Of a stretch of DNA of 64,000 bases, positions 44,511 through 55,800 are shown piece after piece. Each line of letters begins with the position of its first letter. Positions within the stretch are counted from its first letter, which is position 1. The translations under genes were made by a program, and so were the position numbers. The notes under the pieces are model-generated. The model was not told the DNA's origin and did no database searches. It worked only from the letters and a program-made list of their open reading frames with translations. The DNA comes from Candidatus Obscuribacterales bacterium (lineage in GTDB: Bacteria; Cyanobacteriota; Vampirovibrionia; Obscuribacterales; Obscuribacteraceae): NCBI GenBank assembly GCA_019752635.1, contig JAIELX010000022.1, positions 51,022 through 115,021 of the forward strand, in the 5' to 3' direction.

Positions 44511-46265
44511 GTGCGCTATACTCACGGTGAAGAACGAGGCAAATTCTTGAGAATCCTGGACTTAGGAACATTCATCATCCTGATTCCTTTGACTATCCAG
44601 TCGATGACGCTTAGCTATTTGTCGTCAATGGTTCTTGCGCGCAGAACTCACGACAAAACTCAAGAGCAACAAGTAAGAGAGCTGCACAATGTGTGCGGCT
44701 CTCTGCAGTTAGGCGTCATGGACACCGGTGCGGCATTAGCGAACAAGGACAAAGAAACGCGCAAGCAACAACTCCTCAGAGCCTCTCGAAAGATTGACCT
44801 GTCAATCAACCAACTCCAAGCAATACGACAGTCCTCATTCACATCTACTTGCGATAAGCTCCTGAGCATCGCAGAAAAATTCAAGCATCGCGTTGAAGCA
44901 CCAGAGGAGACACTAGATGCTGGAATGGCGAAAGAACTTGAGACCACCTACAAAGCACTCGATAGTGAATCACGTCACCTGGCGGGAATCCCTTCGGCAC
45001 CGGCCACAGATTTAACTACCGTAGCTAAAATTTCTGATTTCGTCACAGTGGCAGCGTTCGTTGCTGCCGCGGCAGCGGCGTTTTATATTCTCTCAAAAGT
45101 AGCCACCAGCCTGAATCAGATTAAGGACAACTGCGCCCGTTTTCGAAGCAATTTACCCCTCCTTCCGGTCGAACATAGTACAGATGAATTGCGCAAACTG
45201 GACGAAAACTTCCAGTTACTGTTTGACACCGTATCTAAACTTGTACGAGCAGAGAAAGCACTTCTAGAAAACAGCAAGGATTGTATTTTCTCGCTAGACA
45301 GAAACGGGTTCCTTCAAACTTCCAACCCCGCTACGCGTGAATTGCTTGGCGAAGTGATCGGAAGGGATCTCAAAACTCTAACTGCAACAATTGAAGTTCA
45401 ACGACTACATGAGCTGCTGGAGTTGTCGGCAAACTCAAACGAGCCTCAACGAGCAGTTTTATACTTGAGCAACATTCAGTCCGGTTTGCAACATCCCGTG
45501 GAAGCGATAATCAGGTGGTCCGAACCAGACGCTGCGTACTTCGTCATAGGCAGAGACATAACGAAGGAACAAGAGATTGAGAAACTGAAGTCGGAGTTTT
45601 TCACCAGAATGAACAGCCAGTTATCGGAACCACTTCAAAGCCTTGAAGATACAGTGACGCAATTAATGCAGGGACAGCACGGTGAACTCAACAGCAAGGG
45701 ACAGGCAACGCTTCTTACGGCGCAGTCGAGTTTAGTGCGGTTGATTCAGCTTTTGAAAGACTTGCAGTGCCTCAGTCAGATGGAGCGATGCGAACTGACT
45801 GTCACGCCGAAACGTGTTGACATTGCTGATGTCTTGTGCAAGGCGGTCGCGGAGATGACGCCTTTCGGGGCGGCAAAAGGTATCGACATTTCCGTGTTAT
45901 CAGAACACGATCTTGTATCCATCGATCCTGACAGAATCATACAGGTACTGATAAATCTGTTGAGTAACGCCATAAAATTTTCAGCTCGCGATACATCTGT
46001 AACAGTCAGCTCCAAACTGACTAAAGGTGATGTTCAAATCCTCGTCGAAGACCAAGGACGAGGCATCGCCAGCGAAGACCTTCCCGGTCTGTTCGACCGA
46101 TTCCGGCAGACTCGGATCTCGGACAGCCTGGAGCTCGGTGGCAGCGGGCTGGGTCTATACGTTTGCAAGGGAATCGTCGAGCAACACGGTGGAACAATTG
46201 AGGTGTTCAGCCAACCCGCACAGGGTACAAAGTTCTTGATCGCAATTCCCCAAGCGGACAGCTGA
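44511..46265 (+). CDS. Sensor kinase with intact ATPase but no phospho-acceptor His
   Basis: This 584-aa membrane protein starts at GTG 44511; TTG 44547 has a better ribosome-binding site (GAGG) and may be the real start. It has a membrane helix, an external region of about 130 residues, a second helix (about 175-195), HAMP and PAS (about 250-350, SLDRNGFLQTSNPA). The H-box should read SHELRTPL but reads NSQLSEPL, with Ser369 where the His belongs. The ATPase is complete: NLLSNAIKF, EDQGRGI and GGSGLGLYVCK. Six bases separate it from the OmpR-type regulator. It cannot autophosphorylate in the usual way, which suggests it phosphorylates its neighbour. Confidence 0.88.
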   Translation: MRYTHGEERGKFLRILDLGTFIILIPLTIQSMTLSYLSSMVLARRTHDKTQEQQVRELHNVCGSLQLGVMDTGAALANKDKETRKQQLLRASRKIDLSINQLQAIRQSSFTSTCDKLLSIAEKFKHRVEAPEETLDAGMAKELETTYKALDSESRHLAGIPSAPATDLTTVAKISDFVTVAAFVAAAAAAFYILSKVATSLNQIKDNCARFRSNLPLLPVEHSTDELRKLDENFQLLFDTVSKLVRAEKALLENSKDCIFSLDRNGFLQTSNPATRELLGEVIGRDLKTLTATIEVQRLHELLELSANSNEPQRAVLYLSNIQSGLQHPVEAIIRWSEPDAAYFVIGRDITKEQEIEKLKSEFFTRMNSQLSEPLQSLEDTVTQLMQGQHGELNSKGQATLLTAQSSLVRLIQLLKDLQCLSQMERCELTVTPKRVDIADVLCKAVAEMTPFGAAKGIDISVLSEHDLVSIDPDRIIQVLINLLSNAIKFSARDTSVTVSSKLTKGDVQILVEDQGRGIASEDLPGLFDRFRQTRISDSLELGGSGLGLYVCKGIVEQHGGTIEVFSQPAQGTKFLIAIPQADS

Positions 46266-46271
46266 GACTCA

Positions 46272-46940
46272 ATGCCAAAAGTGCTCCTGATCGAGGATGA
46301 CCCGGCCATCCACAATACGCTTTCAGATTGGCTCAACGCCCACGGATATACAGTGGAATTAGCGGAGGATGGAAAGGACGGTTTGTCCAAATTGAAAGTC
46401 TACCAATACGACCTGGCCATTGTTGATTGGGAATTGCCCGGTCTTTCCGGTGTTGAAGTTTGCAGACAATTCAGATCCTCAAAGGGCAAAACGCCGATTA
46501 TCATGCTGACCGGAAAGAGCGCCATCGACGAAAAAATCACGGGACTCGATTCCGGGGCAGACGACTATCTGACTAAACCGTTTCACCCTAGAGAATTAGA
46601 TGCGCGCATTCGGTCTGTACTGCGACGACCGGAAACAGTCATATCAGTTATGAAAGTGCGAAACCTGGTACTGGACTCAATTACGCGAACAGTGACACGT
46701 GAAGGTGAGTCCCTAAAATTGAGCAGGCGCGAATACTCTTTGCTGGAATTTCTCATGCGGCATCCCGGACACGTTTTCACGCACGAATCGTTGCTCAATC
46801 GGGTGTGGTCGTCGGAATCCGACGCCACGGAGCAGGCTTTGCGTCAGAGTATCCGCCGCTTACGCGTCGCCATCGACGAGAAAGGCGCCGAATCCATCAT
46901 CGTCAGCATCCCCGGGATCGGTTACAAGCTTCAGGAATGA
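46272..46940 (+). CDS. OmpR/PhoB-family response regulator
   Basis: This 222-aa protein has a receiver (1-118) with acidic pair EDD near residue 8, phospho-Asp in IVDWELPGLSG and the KPF lysine. A winged-helix DNA-binding domain (about 128-220) includes LKLSRREYSLLEFLMRHPG and the closing IVSIPGIGYKLQE. It is the cognate partner by position of the two incomplete kinases upstream, which share its transcript (6-bp gap). Confidence 0.94.
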   Translation: MPKVLLIEDDPAIHNTLSDWLNAHGYTVELAEDGKDGLSKLKVYQYDLAIVDWELPGLSGVEVCRQFRSSKGKTPIIMLTGKSAIDEKITGLDSGADDYLTKPFHPRELDARIRSVLRRPETVISVMKVRNLVLDSITRTVTREGESLKLSRREYSLLEFLMRHPGHVFTHESLLNRVWSSESDATEQALRQSIRRLRVAIDEKGAESIIVSIPGIGYKLQE

Positions 46941-47132
46941 GCGAAACTGTGCGTAGCGCAGAAGATACAGCTCATCCGACTGGGTACACTGTTACAAATT
47001 TACAATCAGAACATGCTGGCCGGGTAAAAGACCGTCGCTATTCTTTTGAAACGATTTTTTGACAGCTGCCCGCTAAGGAACAGGTCAGGTCCTCAGGTCG
47101 CCTAACTAAATGAACCATCCGGACAAAAGGCC

Positions 47133-47603
47133 ATGAAAGAACAAGCTGTTTTGATAGTAGAAGATAGCCTTGCGCAGCAACAAGTTATCGAGCTAATAGT
47201 AAAGGAACTGGGCTTTTTAACTCATTCAGTCACTACGGGCCAACAGGCCGTTGAGGCGGTTAAGGCTGTTCAATTCGCCGCCATTCTCATGGATATAGGT
47301 CTTCCCGACATTGACGGTTTTGAATGCGCATGGCGAATAAGGCAGTCGGAGGCACAATTTGCCTGGCACGTTCCAATAATCGCTGTCACAGCCTCCGAAT
47401 CAGACGAAAACTTCCAGATGAGGTATCGCACCTGCGGAATCGACGGTTACCTGCGAAAGCCGTTTTTGCCCGCAGCGCTACATGAACTGCTCGTCCGATA
47501 TACCGATCCCCCGCGGCCGCAAAAGCTGCCTGCAGGCTCCAGTCAATCAAGGTATAACAATCGTGCAAGCGCCGAGAGCCAGAGCGGAGAGACTATCTAC
47601 TAA
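47133..47603 (+). CDS. Single-domain response regulator (receiver)
   Basis: This 156-aa protein is a receiver (about 4-122) with VEDS, phospho-Asp in LMDIGLPDIDG and the RKPF lysine, then a 30-residue Pro/Ser/Asn-rich tail with no output domain. It is likely a phosphorelay shuttle or diffusible regulator. It is about 190 bp after the OmpR-type regulator, perhaps in the same unit. Its 3' end overlaps the tentative minus-strand frame at 47547 by 57 bp. Confidence 0.88.
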   Translation: MKEQAVLIVEDSLAQQQVIELIVKELGFLTHSVTTGQQAVEAVKAVQFAAILMDIGLPDIDGFECAWRIRQSEAQFAWHVPIIAVTASESDENFQMRYRTCGIDGYLRKPFLPAALHELLVRYTDPPRPQKLPAGSSQSRYNNRASAESQSGETIY

Positions 47604-47930
47604 CCACCACTGACGGATTGTAATCTCTACGAGTTCCAACAACTCCAGGTTGACCTTATCGTTGATCAGCTGCCAGTCAGCTGCATCTTCGGGGGACAAA
47701 GAGTCCCGCCAGTCAATGTACCACGCACAATTTTCTTCCATTGCTTTCTTGCTCAGATCGTCGAGCAAAGGGTCGAGGGCACTAGTCTTACAGTTATCTC
47801 CAGCGACGTAGAGATGATAACCCGCATCAGTCGCCGATGTTGGTGAGCGCCGCAATGCCTCTTTCACAAATTCCTTCCAGTGGTTGTGTTCGTGTAACAG
47901 TCCGGCAATTGTGGAATGTTTACTACACAC
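47547..47930 (-). CDS. Possible small hypothetical protein
   Basis: This frame has natural-looking amino-acid content (for example LDPLLDDLSKKAMEENCAWYIDW and IRQWWLV) and mixed codon wobble, so I suspect a real gene. Candidate starts are GTG 47930 and GTG 47867, the latter with AAGGA. No family is recognised. It overlaps the end of the receiver gene on the other strand by 57 bp and lies divergent from the TonB-C/TPR gene. It may be a remnant. Confidence 0.38.
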   Translation of the reverse strand: MCSKHSTIAGLLHEHNHWKEFVKEALRRSPTSATDAGYHLYVAGDNCKTSALDPLLDDLSKKAMEENCAWYIDWRDSLSPEDAADWQLINDKVNLELLELVEITIRQWWLVDSLSALALGACTIVIP

Positions 47931-47946
47931 TGCCGGAGGAAAGACG

Positions 47947-49491
47947 ATGTTCTCCTTATCTCGGACGCTACTAGCAAGCGGCATCGCAATTTTCTTTGCT
48001 TCGAACAACCAGTTTGTTTTCGCAAACGAAGATCTTCGCGATGCAGCCTCATTGAACAATACCGGGGTAAAGGCAATGAGCGTCCACGATTTTGCAAAAG
48101 CAGAAGCATCATTCATGGCGGCGCTGAAGTTGAAGCCTGACTATACTTTCGCTCGGGAGAACCTCGCCATTCTCTATAACAACAAGGCGCTCAAGGAAAC
48201 GCCGATTAAGTCCCGCGATTTGTTCGCCAAGTCTTTGCTGCTTGCTCCGAACAACATGACGACGAAGAAGAACTTTGACGAGGCCATCGAAAACATTGCG
48301 AAGGGCTCCTCATCAAAACGATCGAAACTAGCTGCGGCAAACAAGGCCATTGAAAGCAAAAATTTTGTTTTGGCAAACGCGTATTGTCGAACCATTTCCG
48401 ATGCGGCCAACGACAACAACGTTTCAGTTGTGCTCGCAAAACTTCCGCCGACTTTAGAATTGCTCTCAACGATGCTGGCAATCCCGGTGAAGGCTTTGGA
48501 ACAAGCAAACTCGGCTCCCAAGCAAACTATAGATTCCCTGGCTGACGCGGATTTTGGACCTTACATGGGAGCATTGCAAAGGAGAATCAAGAAAGGATGG
48601 TTTCCTCCCAAAGGGAGTGAGACAAAGCGCGTCATCGTCGTGTTTCAGCTTGATCAATCAGGCACTCTAGTTAAGCTTGCCCTCGACAAGACATCAGGAG
48701 ACAAGGTAAGCGACGAAGCCGCATTAGAGGCGGTAAGAAACGGCTCCCCCTTTGACGTGCTACCGACAGGCTCGCCCAAGTATGTGGATATTCAATTTAC
48801 ATTCGACTACCACGCCTTCGGGGAAAAAGGCTCCAGTTCATATTCGGTAAGAGACGGCGAAGCCAAAGTTAAACAGCACCTGGTAGCAGACAGCAAGATC
48901 GACATCGCGAAGAAAAACTATTCGGCAGCAATTGAGAAGCTGGAACGCGCGCTGGTCATCGGTTCCGACGGGGTACAGCCGCTCTTGGCGTCAACACTGG
49001 CGAAACAAGCGCAAACTCTAAGCGATACCCCTAATCAAGGATTGATCCTTCATCGTGCAATACTGCTGGGCGCCCCCGACACTGAAACGAAACCACTGTT
49101 AAATGAGTGGTTCAAAGCAACAGCAAAGAATCCGGAGTCTGCGGAAGATAGGCTCACCCTGGCAGATCAGGCATCTGACCGACTTGACTTTGACACAGCC
49201 ATAGTCGAGTACAGAGAATCGATTCGACTAAAGCCAAATGATGAGACTAAGGCGAAACTAACTCTGCTGGAAAACAATAAACAAAATCTCGAACATCTCA
49301 AACGCTGGCAAAAGCTTGCAGAGCAAAATCCGAATTCGTCCGACGCGCACATCGGGCTAGCGACAGGTTTGATGAAGCTCGAAAAGTGGCAGCACGCTCA
49401 AAAGGAAGCACAAAGAGCTATCGAAATTAATCCTGACAGCGAACAGGCAAAGATTGCACTGAGGGCGATTAGAGAAAAACTGAAGCAGTAG
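47947..49491 (+). CDS. Secreted protein with embedded TonB C-terminal domain and TPR repeats
   Basis: This 514-aa protein starts at ATG 47947 behind GGAGGA. A signal peptide (about 1-27) is followed by TPR helices (about 30-90, ASFMAALKLKPDYTFARENLA). A TonB-C domain lies at about 200-290 (FGPYMGALQRRIKKGWFPP, VVVFQLDQSGTL, and SDEAALEAVR). Further TPR repeats fill about 290-510. TonB-C between TPR blocks is unusual, since it normally closes a protein. It is probably periplasmic. The neighbouring giant secreted protein gene starts 366 bp downstream. Confidence 0.85.
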   Translation: MFSLSRTLLASGIAIFFASNNQFVFANEDLRDAASLNNTGVKAMSVHDFAKAEASFMAALKLKPDYTFARENLAILYNNKALKETPIKSRDLFAKSLLLAPNNMTTKKNFDEAIENIAKGSSSKRSKLAAANKAIESKNFVLANAYCRTISDAANDNNVSVVLAKLPPTLELLSTMLAIPVKALEQANSAPKQTIDSLADADFGPYMGALQRRIKKGWFPPKGSETKRVIVVFQLDQSGTLVKLALDKTSGDKVSDEAALEAVRNGSPFDVLPTGSPKYVDIQFTFDYHAFGEKGSSSYSVRDGEAKVKQHLVADSKIDIAKKNYSAAIEKLERALVIGSDGVQPLLASTLAKQAQTLSDTPNQGLILHRAILLGAPDTETKPLLNEWFKATAKNPESAEDRLTLADQASDRLDFDTAIVEYRESIRLKPNDETKAKLTLLENNKQNLEHLKRWQKLAEQNPNSSDAHIGLATGLMKLEKWQHAQKEAQRAIEINPDSEQAKIALRAIREKLKQ

Positions 49492-49493
49492 AA

Positions 49494-49513
49494 ATCCCCC
49501 TGAAGGGGGGGAT
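49494..49513 (+). terminator. Hairpin after the TonB-C/TPR gene
   Basis: A 7-bp stem of ATCCCCC with GGGGGAT starts three bases after the stop codon. There is no following T-run, so it may be a weak terminator or an mRNA 3' end stabiliser. Confidence 0.4.
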
Positions 49514-49739
49514 CGGCAAATATTCCGATAGACAAAGCGAGACTTATCTGGTGGAATGAAAGATGAAGCCGTGTCAGGAAACTGTCGCTGCATTTGCTTT
49601 GAACAACCAATACTCATGCGTTCTTCACCTCGGCGGTTTAGAATTGACCTAGATAAGAGACTAGGCAAAGAGTGCCAGGAAAGACAAACTCGCACATCCT
49701 CCAAATTGCAGCAGCCGACACGCTCCGCTGCATGATCCT

Positions 49740-49775
49740 TTTGTAATTTGCACGCCAGCAGTGTCAAATTACAAA
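49740..49775. promoter_or_regulatory. Candidate operator: 11-bp perfect inverted repeat
   Basis: TTTGTAATTTG and CAAATTACAAA form a perfect inverted repeat separated by 14 bases. The right arm ends six bases before a TATAAT -10 box (49782-49787), so a bound regulator would overlap the -35 region of the giant gene's promoter. Confidence 0.5.
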
Positions 49776-49781
49776 TGCATA

Positions 49782-49787
49782 TATAAT
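49782..49787 (+). promoter_or_regulatory. -10 box of the giant Gly-rich gene
   Basis: Perfect TATAAT, 70 bp before ATG 49858, next to the inverted repeat. No consensus -35 is seen at 16-18 bp, which fits an activator- or repressor-controlled promoter. Confidence 0.45.
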
Positions 49788-49857
49788 GACTGCCTTTGGT
49801 TAGTCTCGTCCTGTCTTGTCTTGTCCTGCACCGTTGTTCATTTCTAGGGGATTCACA

Positions 49858-52800
49858 ATGCATACGCAAAAGAACAGCTTCACGAAAGCACGCACATTTG
49901 ACACTTGCGCGCTGATTTCGTTCCTGGTATTAGCGCAAACAGTTCCCCTGCTGCATTGTCAGCGCGCGTCAGCCGACGAGACAACGCAAACAGCTACGGC
50001 AACAAGCGGGTCGGAAGCGACGACCAACGTCAACATCGCGCAAGGAGCCACGCATGTCATCGACGTCAGTGACTCGTCGCTGGCAGCCCTTGCAGGCAAT
50101 TTGAACAATCAGGGAATTCTGTACCTGATTTCCACAAATCCGCTCGTGAACACAGCGACCTTATCGGCACAGAACATTTTCAACGGACCGGGAGCGACGA
50201 TCACAACCATCCTCCCAACAGGCGGGCTCCCAAACTACACGAACGCCATCGCCAATTTGAGTCTCAGTTTGGTGGCTATGAACGACATTGTCAACTACGG
50301 CAATATCACCAGCGCCAACAACCTGACGGCAATCGCCGGCGGCAGCATTTTCAACGTCACTCAAACCGGTGCAGCCACGGCGACGATGCAAGCAGTCAAC
50401 AATCTCAGTGTCCTTGCAGCGAATATAACCAACAGTGGCACACTTGCTGCGTTGAACGGCAGCATCAACATCGCCAATCCGTCGCTCTACAATACTGCGC
50501 TTGCATCGCTGCAACAGTCCATGAGCTCGAACATCGCCAGCATGTTGCAGAACAACATCAACATAAATAACACCGGCGGTTTGATCCAAGCGCTGAACGG
50601 AACAGTAAACATCGGCGGCAGCGACCTGGCGAAGAATACTGTTCTCTCGATTCTTGGCGGAGACATTCTCACCAATGCCCTCAACATTGATGGTGGTTCG
50701 GGCTCAATTCAGGGCAATCTAAATAGCGTCACAGGCATAGTAAACATGCAGGCCTGCGCAGCTCAGTTCGGAACTAATTCAGAGTCATTGACTCTCGGCA
50801 ACATCACATTGACCGACGATCCAACCTACTTCAACACCGGTGATATCACCATCACCGGCAATGTCATTGTTGGGGAATCTCTGGCGTTCTTGGCGGGCGG
50901 AAGTATATCTTCGTTGCCGGGAGTCCAAATCAAATCAAACATAAGCGGCGTGGGTAACAACATTACTTTCATTGCCGGTGCGGAGTACTTTGTGACGGGA
51001 ACGCCAGTCGGTGGCACCACTCCTCCTGGCAATGCGCTGCTTCCGGGACAGTTCGTTTCAATCAAAGGCGGTTCTCTGGCTGGTGGCTCCATCAATCTCA
51101 ACGGCGCGACCGTAGACGCCAGTTCCAGCGTCGGCAACAACGCCGGCGGCAACGTGTTGATGGTGGCCTATGGTGGGCCCTTCAACGGGGGAATTCAAAA
51201 CGCCACAATCATCACTGGAGGCTCCGGTACTGGTGCCGCCGGCAACGTCACACTCGTAGCCGGCGGTGTGAACGGAGTCTCCAACAGTGCTATCGATAAC
51301 GTGAGCGTGGCGATTAATGGCGGACCAACATTCGTTCCCGGCAATGTCGAGTTTTATGCTGCGCAGCCTTTAGCTTTTGGTCTCTTCACTAGCACAGGAT
51401 CGGTATTTGCAGGAGCAATACCTTTAACGCCTACCACGCGTGATATCAACATTACGGCCCCGATTCAAACCGACGGCGGCAAAGTAAACATGAAAACCGG
51501 CGGAGACGTCAACATATTGGCGCTCGGCTCGATCAACACCAGCGGCGTAGGTCTTGGTAGAAATGCAGGCGACATAAAGATCGAAGCAAACAACATTGGT
51601 GTGTCTGGCGCCTTAACCGCCGTTGGCCAAACAGGAGCGGCAGGAAAGCTCGGTATTTCAGGCTCGGCAGGCGGAGCTGGCGGCGCCGGCGGAAACGGCG
51701 GCATGGTCACACTCAATGGCACCACGAGCATACTGATCAGTGCCAACATCGATGCCAGCGGTGGCAATGGTGGCAAAGGCGGTGACGGTGGCGCAGGGTC
51801 GGCACAACAGGCTGGCGGTGCCGGCGGCGGAGGCGGAATGGGCGGCTCGGCCGGAGGGCTTACATTCAAGACCAAGAACGGGATTATCGCCCAGGGGATG
51901 CTGTCAACAATCAAGTCCACTGGCGGAGATGCCGGTGCCGGTGGTAATGGCGGCCAGGGCGGCGCGCCCGGCGCGTTCATGGCAGGCGCCGGCGGCATGG
52001 GAGGCAGCGGCGGCACCGCGCGAGGCGGAGCAACTTTCCTGGCTGATTCCGGCAGCGGTGCCATGACCTTCCAGGGCGTCATCAACTTGCAAGGCGGCGC
52101 CGGTGGCAATGCCGGCAACGGCGGCAACGGCGGATCGGATCTAACAAAAGCAGTTCTTGGCGGCTCAGGCGGCTCAACAGGCTTTGCATCGGGAGGAGCC
52201 CCGGGTGGCACGGCCAATTTGACAACAACCTCAGGCAATATCACATTAGGTTCGATCACTGGAGTGTTAAATCTCAACGGCGGTGCGGGCGGACAAAGCG
52301 GAGCCAGCGGCGCGGGCGGAGACGGCAACTTTGCTGGCTCGGGCGGATTGGTGTTCGGCTCGGGCGGCGGTGGTGGAGGCGGCACCATGATCGTGACCTC
52401 CACCAGCGGCGATTTCACTCTCACCGGCTTGTTTGGTATGCAGCTGAAGGGCGGCGACGGCGGCGTCATGGCCAACAATTCCGGCAAGGGTGGCGACGGC
52501 TCGAAAAATGGCGGCAATGGCGGAACCATGTTCGGAGCCGGTGGCGGCGGCGGTGGAGGCAAGCTCACAGTCAATACGGCGGGCGAAATCATCTCGACTG
52601 TGAGCATTGATGCCAGCGGCGGCGCCGGCGGCTCGGTAACCGGCACCGCAGGTAATGGCGGTAGCGGGACGATTATGGCCGGTAGTGGCGGCAGTCTCGG
52701 CGGCAGCGGCGGCGGCGGTCTGGGCGGTGGCATTTCGCTGACAACAACCGGCAAGGGCATATCATTAGGTGGTCTGCTCAGCACGCTTAGCACCAGTGGC

Positions 52801-55800
52801 GGTGCTGGTGGCAACATCACCGGTACGGCTGGCAATGGTGGTAACGGAACCATTGCCACTGCATCCGGTGGCGGTGGCGGTGGCATCGGTGGAGGTGGCG
52901 GCGGAGCCCTCGGTCAGAGAATAGCGCTGAGCGCCAAAACGGGAATTTTGGTCAGTGCCCAACTCAACGCCACTGGCGGTGCCGGCGGTTCGATCAGCGG
53001 TACAGCAGGGACCGGTGGCAACGGAGGCGCAAGCCCGGGTGCTATCGCCGGTGCCGGTGGTGCGATTCTGTCGGCCGGTGGTGGTGCCGGCGGTGGTACC
53101 ATCGACATTCGCACGAGCAAAGGTCCGATAAGCCTTGCGGGCATCAATGCCAATGGCGGCAATGGTGGCTCCATGACTGGTACTTCCGGCGCCGGCGGCG
53201 ACGCGTCGTCCGGGGGGGCCGGAGGGAGAGTCGGTGACAGCGGCGGTGGTGGCGGCGGCGGTGGCATCTCCCTCAACACGAGCCAGATGACCGCCGATGG
53301 TGGCGCTATATCGATAAACCTCGCCCCGGTTCTAGCTAGTGGTGGTGCGGCAGGTCTGTACACCGCCAAGAGCGGCAACGGCGGCAAAGGTCTATCGACG
53401 GGAGGCGGTGACGGTGGCGCAATCGGCAACCAGAACAGTGCCGGGGGCGGCGGTCAGATTTATGTAACCGGTCTAAGTCTGAGCGTTGGCAGCCTTCTCA
53501 ACCAAAGTTCAATAAGGGCAAACGGCGGTAGCACTTCTGTTGACCCCGGGTCAGTCGCCACGTATGTAGGCTATGCACCTCAATCCGGAGACGGCGGCAA
53601 TGCCGCTGGCTCAAGCAGAGGCGGCAACGGCGGCGGCGTAGGCATGGCCGGTTCGGGCGGAATCGGCGGCTACATTTCCATAAATATGCCCGGTACTATC
53701 ACGCTTCAAAGTGACAATAACGGCGGCGATGTGATCGCCGCACGCGGCGGCGTTGTTGCCGACAACAGAGCCCGCAGCGGAAAGGGCGGCAACGGCGGTC
53801 CGGTGAGTGGCTTGTTAAGTAGCGGCGGCGGAAATGGGGGCGACATTGGTAAGAATGGAAACGGTGGCAACGGCGGCACAATTTCGATTGTCGGTGGCGC
53901 CGGAGACATGGGAGGCATAGCAGTAGTCGTCGCCAACGGCGGCTCAGTCGGAGTCCCTGATTTCTTGTTCCCCGGGGTTCGAGGCATGGAAGCCATATCT
54001 GGAGCCGGCGGTGACGCCGGTCCGTCCGGACAGGGCGGCAAGAGCGGTAATATCGGAAGCAATGGCGGTGCAGGCAACGGTGGGTTCATTTTCGTTTCCA
54101 GCACCTCAGGCGGTATCGACATCGCCAATTTCATTGTTACCGGTGGCGATATCAATGCGATTTACAGACCACAGACAGGCGCTGGCGGTAAAGGCGGCAC
54201 AAATGGCGTTCTCGGCGGCAGTGGCGGCGATAGCGGCGTTATCGGCGACAATGGCAGAGCCGGAAACGGCGGATTGTTTTTTGCCTTCACCAGTACCGGG
54301 AAATTTGGACCACCGACAGTAACCCCTCTCAAGCTCACCAACATCCTCGCCGGCGGCGGAGCAGTGCTCGGTGCGGCCGCTATCACCGGAATCGGTGGCA
54401 ACGCAACCAGTGGAAACGGCGGTAACAGCGGTCTAATCGGCAATAACGGAATCGGTGGCACAGGCGGCGCCATATTCATTTCTTCGCTTTCGGGCAATAT
54501 TGAAACAGCCAAGGGCGTGCTGCTCCTGACCGGCGGCGACGCCGGCTACAACACGTCAAAAACAGGTAACGGCGGAATCACCGGCGGCGGCAAAGGCGGC
54601 AGCAGCGGTAGCATCGGCAACAATGGCAATGCCGGAAACGCCGGATTTTTGTCCCTCCTAACCGGCGGTGATATTAAACTCGGCGGGAACGTATTGATGG
54701 AAGGCGGTGCCACATATGGCAACCTGGCACAGACTGGTGAAGGCGGAACGTCGACCGGCAGCCGTGGCGGTGCAAGCGGCGGGATCGGTTACGGAGGCGA
54801 TTCCGGCAGTGGTGGTCTAGCTTTCATTTTTGCCGGCAAATCGTTCGTTTCTTCGGAGCTCATTAACCTCAACGGCGGCAACTCTGTTAAGGGTCTTTAC
54901 GCCCCGAGAACCGGTAATGGCGGCAATGGTCTAACCTTCGGCGGAGGCAGCGGAGTTATTGAGTCACAAGGCAAAAGCGGAAACGCAGGTTCACTATCCG
55001 TATACACGTTAACGCCTTTAACGGGAGACATCGCGCCGGATCGCTTCTCAGCAAACGGCGGATCTGCCGGAGGCACGGTTATACTGCCGAACAACCAGGG
55101 AACCATTACTTTTGACGGCAAGATGTCTGCTATAACCGGCAATGGGGGCAACGGCGGGCAAACAGGCGGTGACGCCGGAAAAATCGGCAACGCATCGAAC
55201 GGCGGAAACGGCGGGACCATCTTTGTAAGTTCCGCGGCAAAGCTTATAAATGCAGCACAGTTCACCGCCAATGGTGGAAATGGTGCGCAACAAGATAGCA
55301 AAGGCGGTAACGGCGGCACGGGAACGCTAGCTGGCGGTGGCGCAGGTGGTGCGGTCGGGGCATCGGGGGATGGAGGCAATTCAGAACGGTTCCCCGGAGT
55401 TACAGGAATCACCCTATCGGCAAAACTCGGTCCTACTCAACTAAAGTCTATTGAGGCATTCGGCGGTAACGGCGGAGTAAACAGCGGCACAGCCGGGAAT
55501 GGTGGCAATGGCGGTCTTGCTGGTGGCGCGGGCGGTGACCTGGGAATATCAGGAAGTGGCGGCGCCGGTGGCAGTGTCAGCCTTACATTCGGCGGCGATA
55601 CATTAATCGAGTCAAACACACTCGGAAATGATCCGCTCAAAATGTACGGTGGTAACGGCGGGAACATGATCGGCTCCGCCGGTAATGGTGGCAATGGCAC
55701 CGGCTCACCGGTCGTAGGACCTCCGGCCGGTACTACCGGCGGCGCCGGCGGCAAAGGCGGCTCACTTTTCGGAATCAGCGGCGGCGGCGGCAACGGCGGA

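Larger units (their letters stand above)
49492..49857 (+). other. Regulatory gap before the giant Gly-rich gene
   Basis: This gap contains a hairpin just after the TPR/TonB-C gene, an 11-bp inverted repeat with a perfect TATAAT beside it, and a leader with short direct repeats (TGTCT/TGTCC) near 49809-49826. No gene is supported. Confidence 0.5.
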
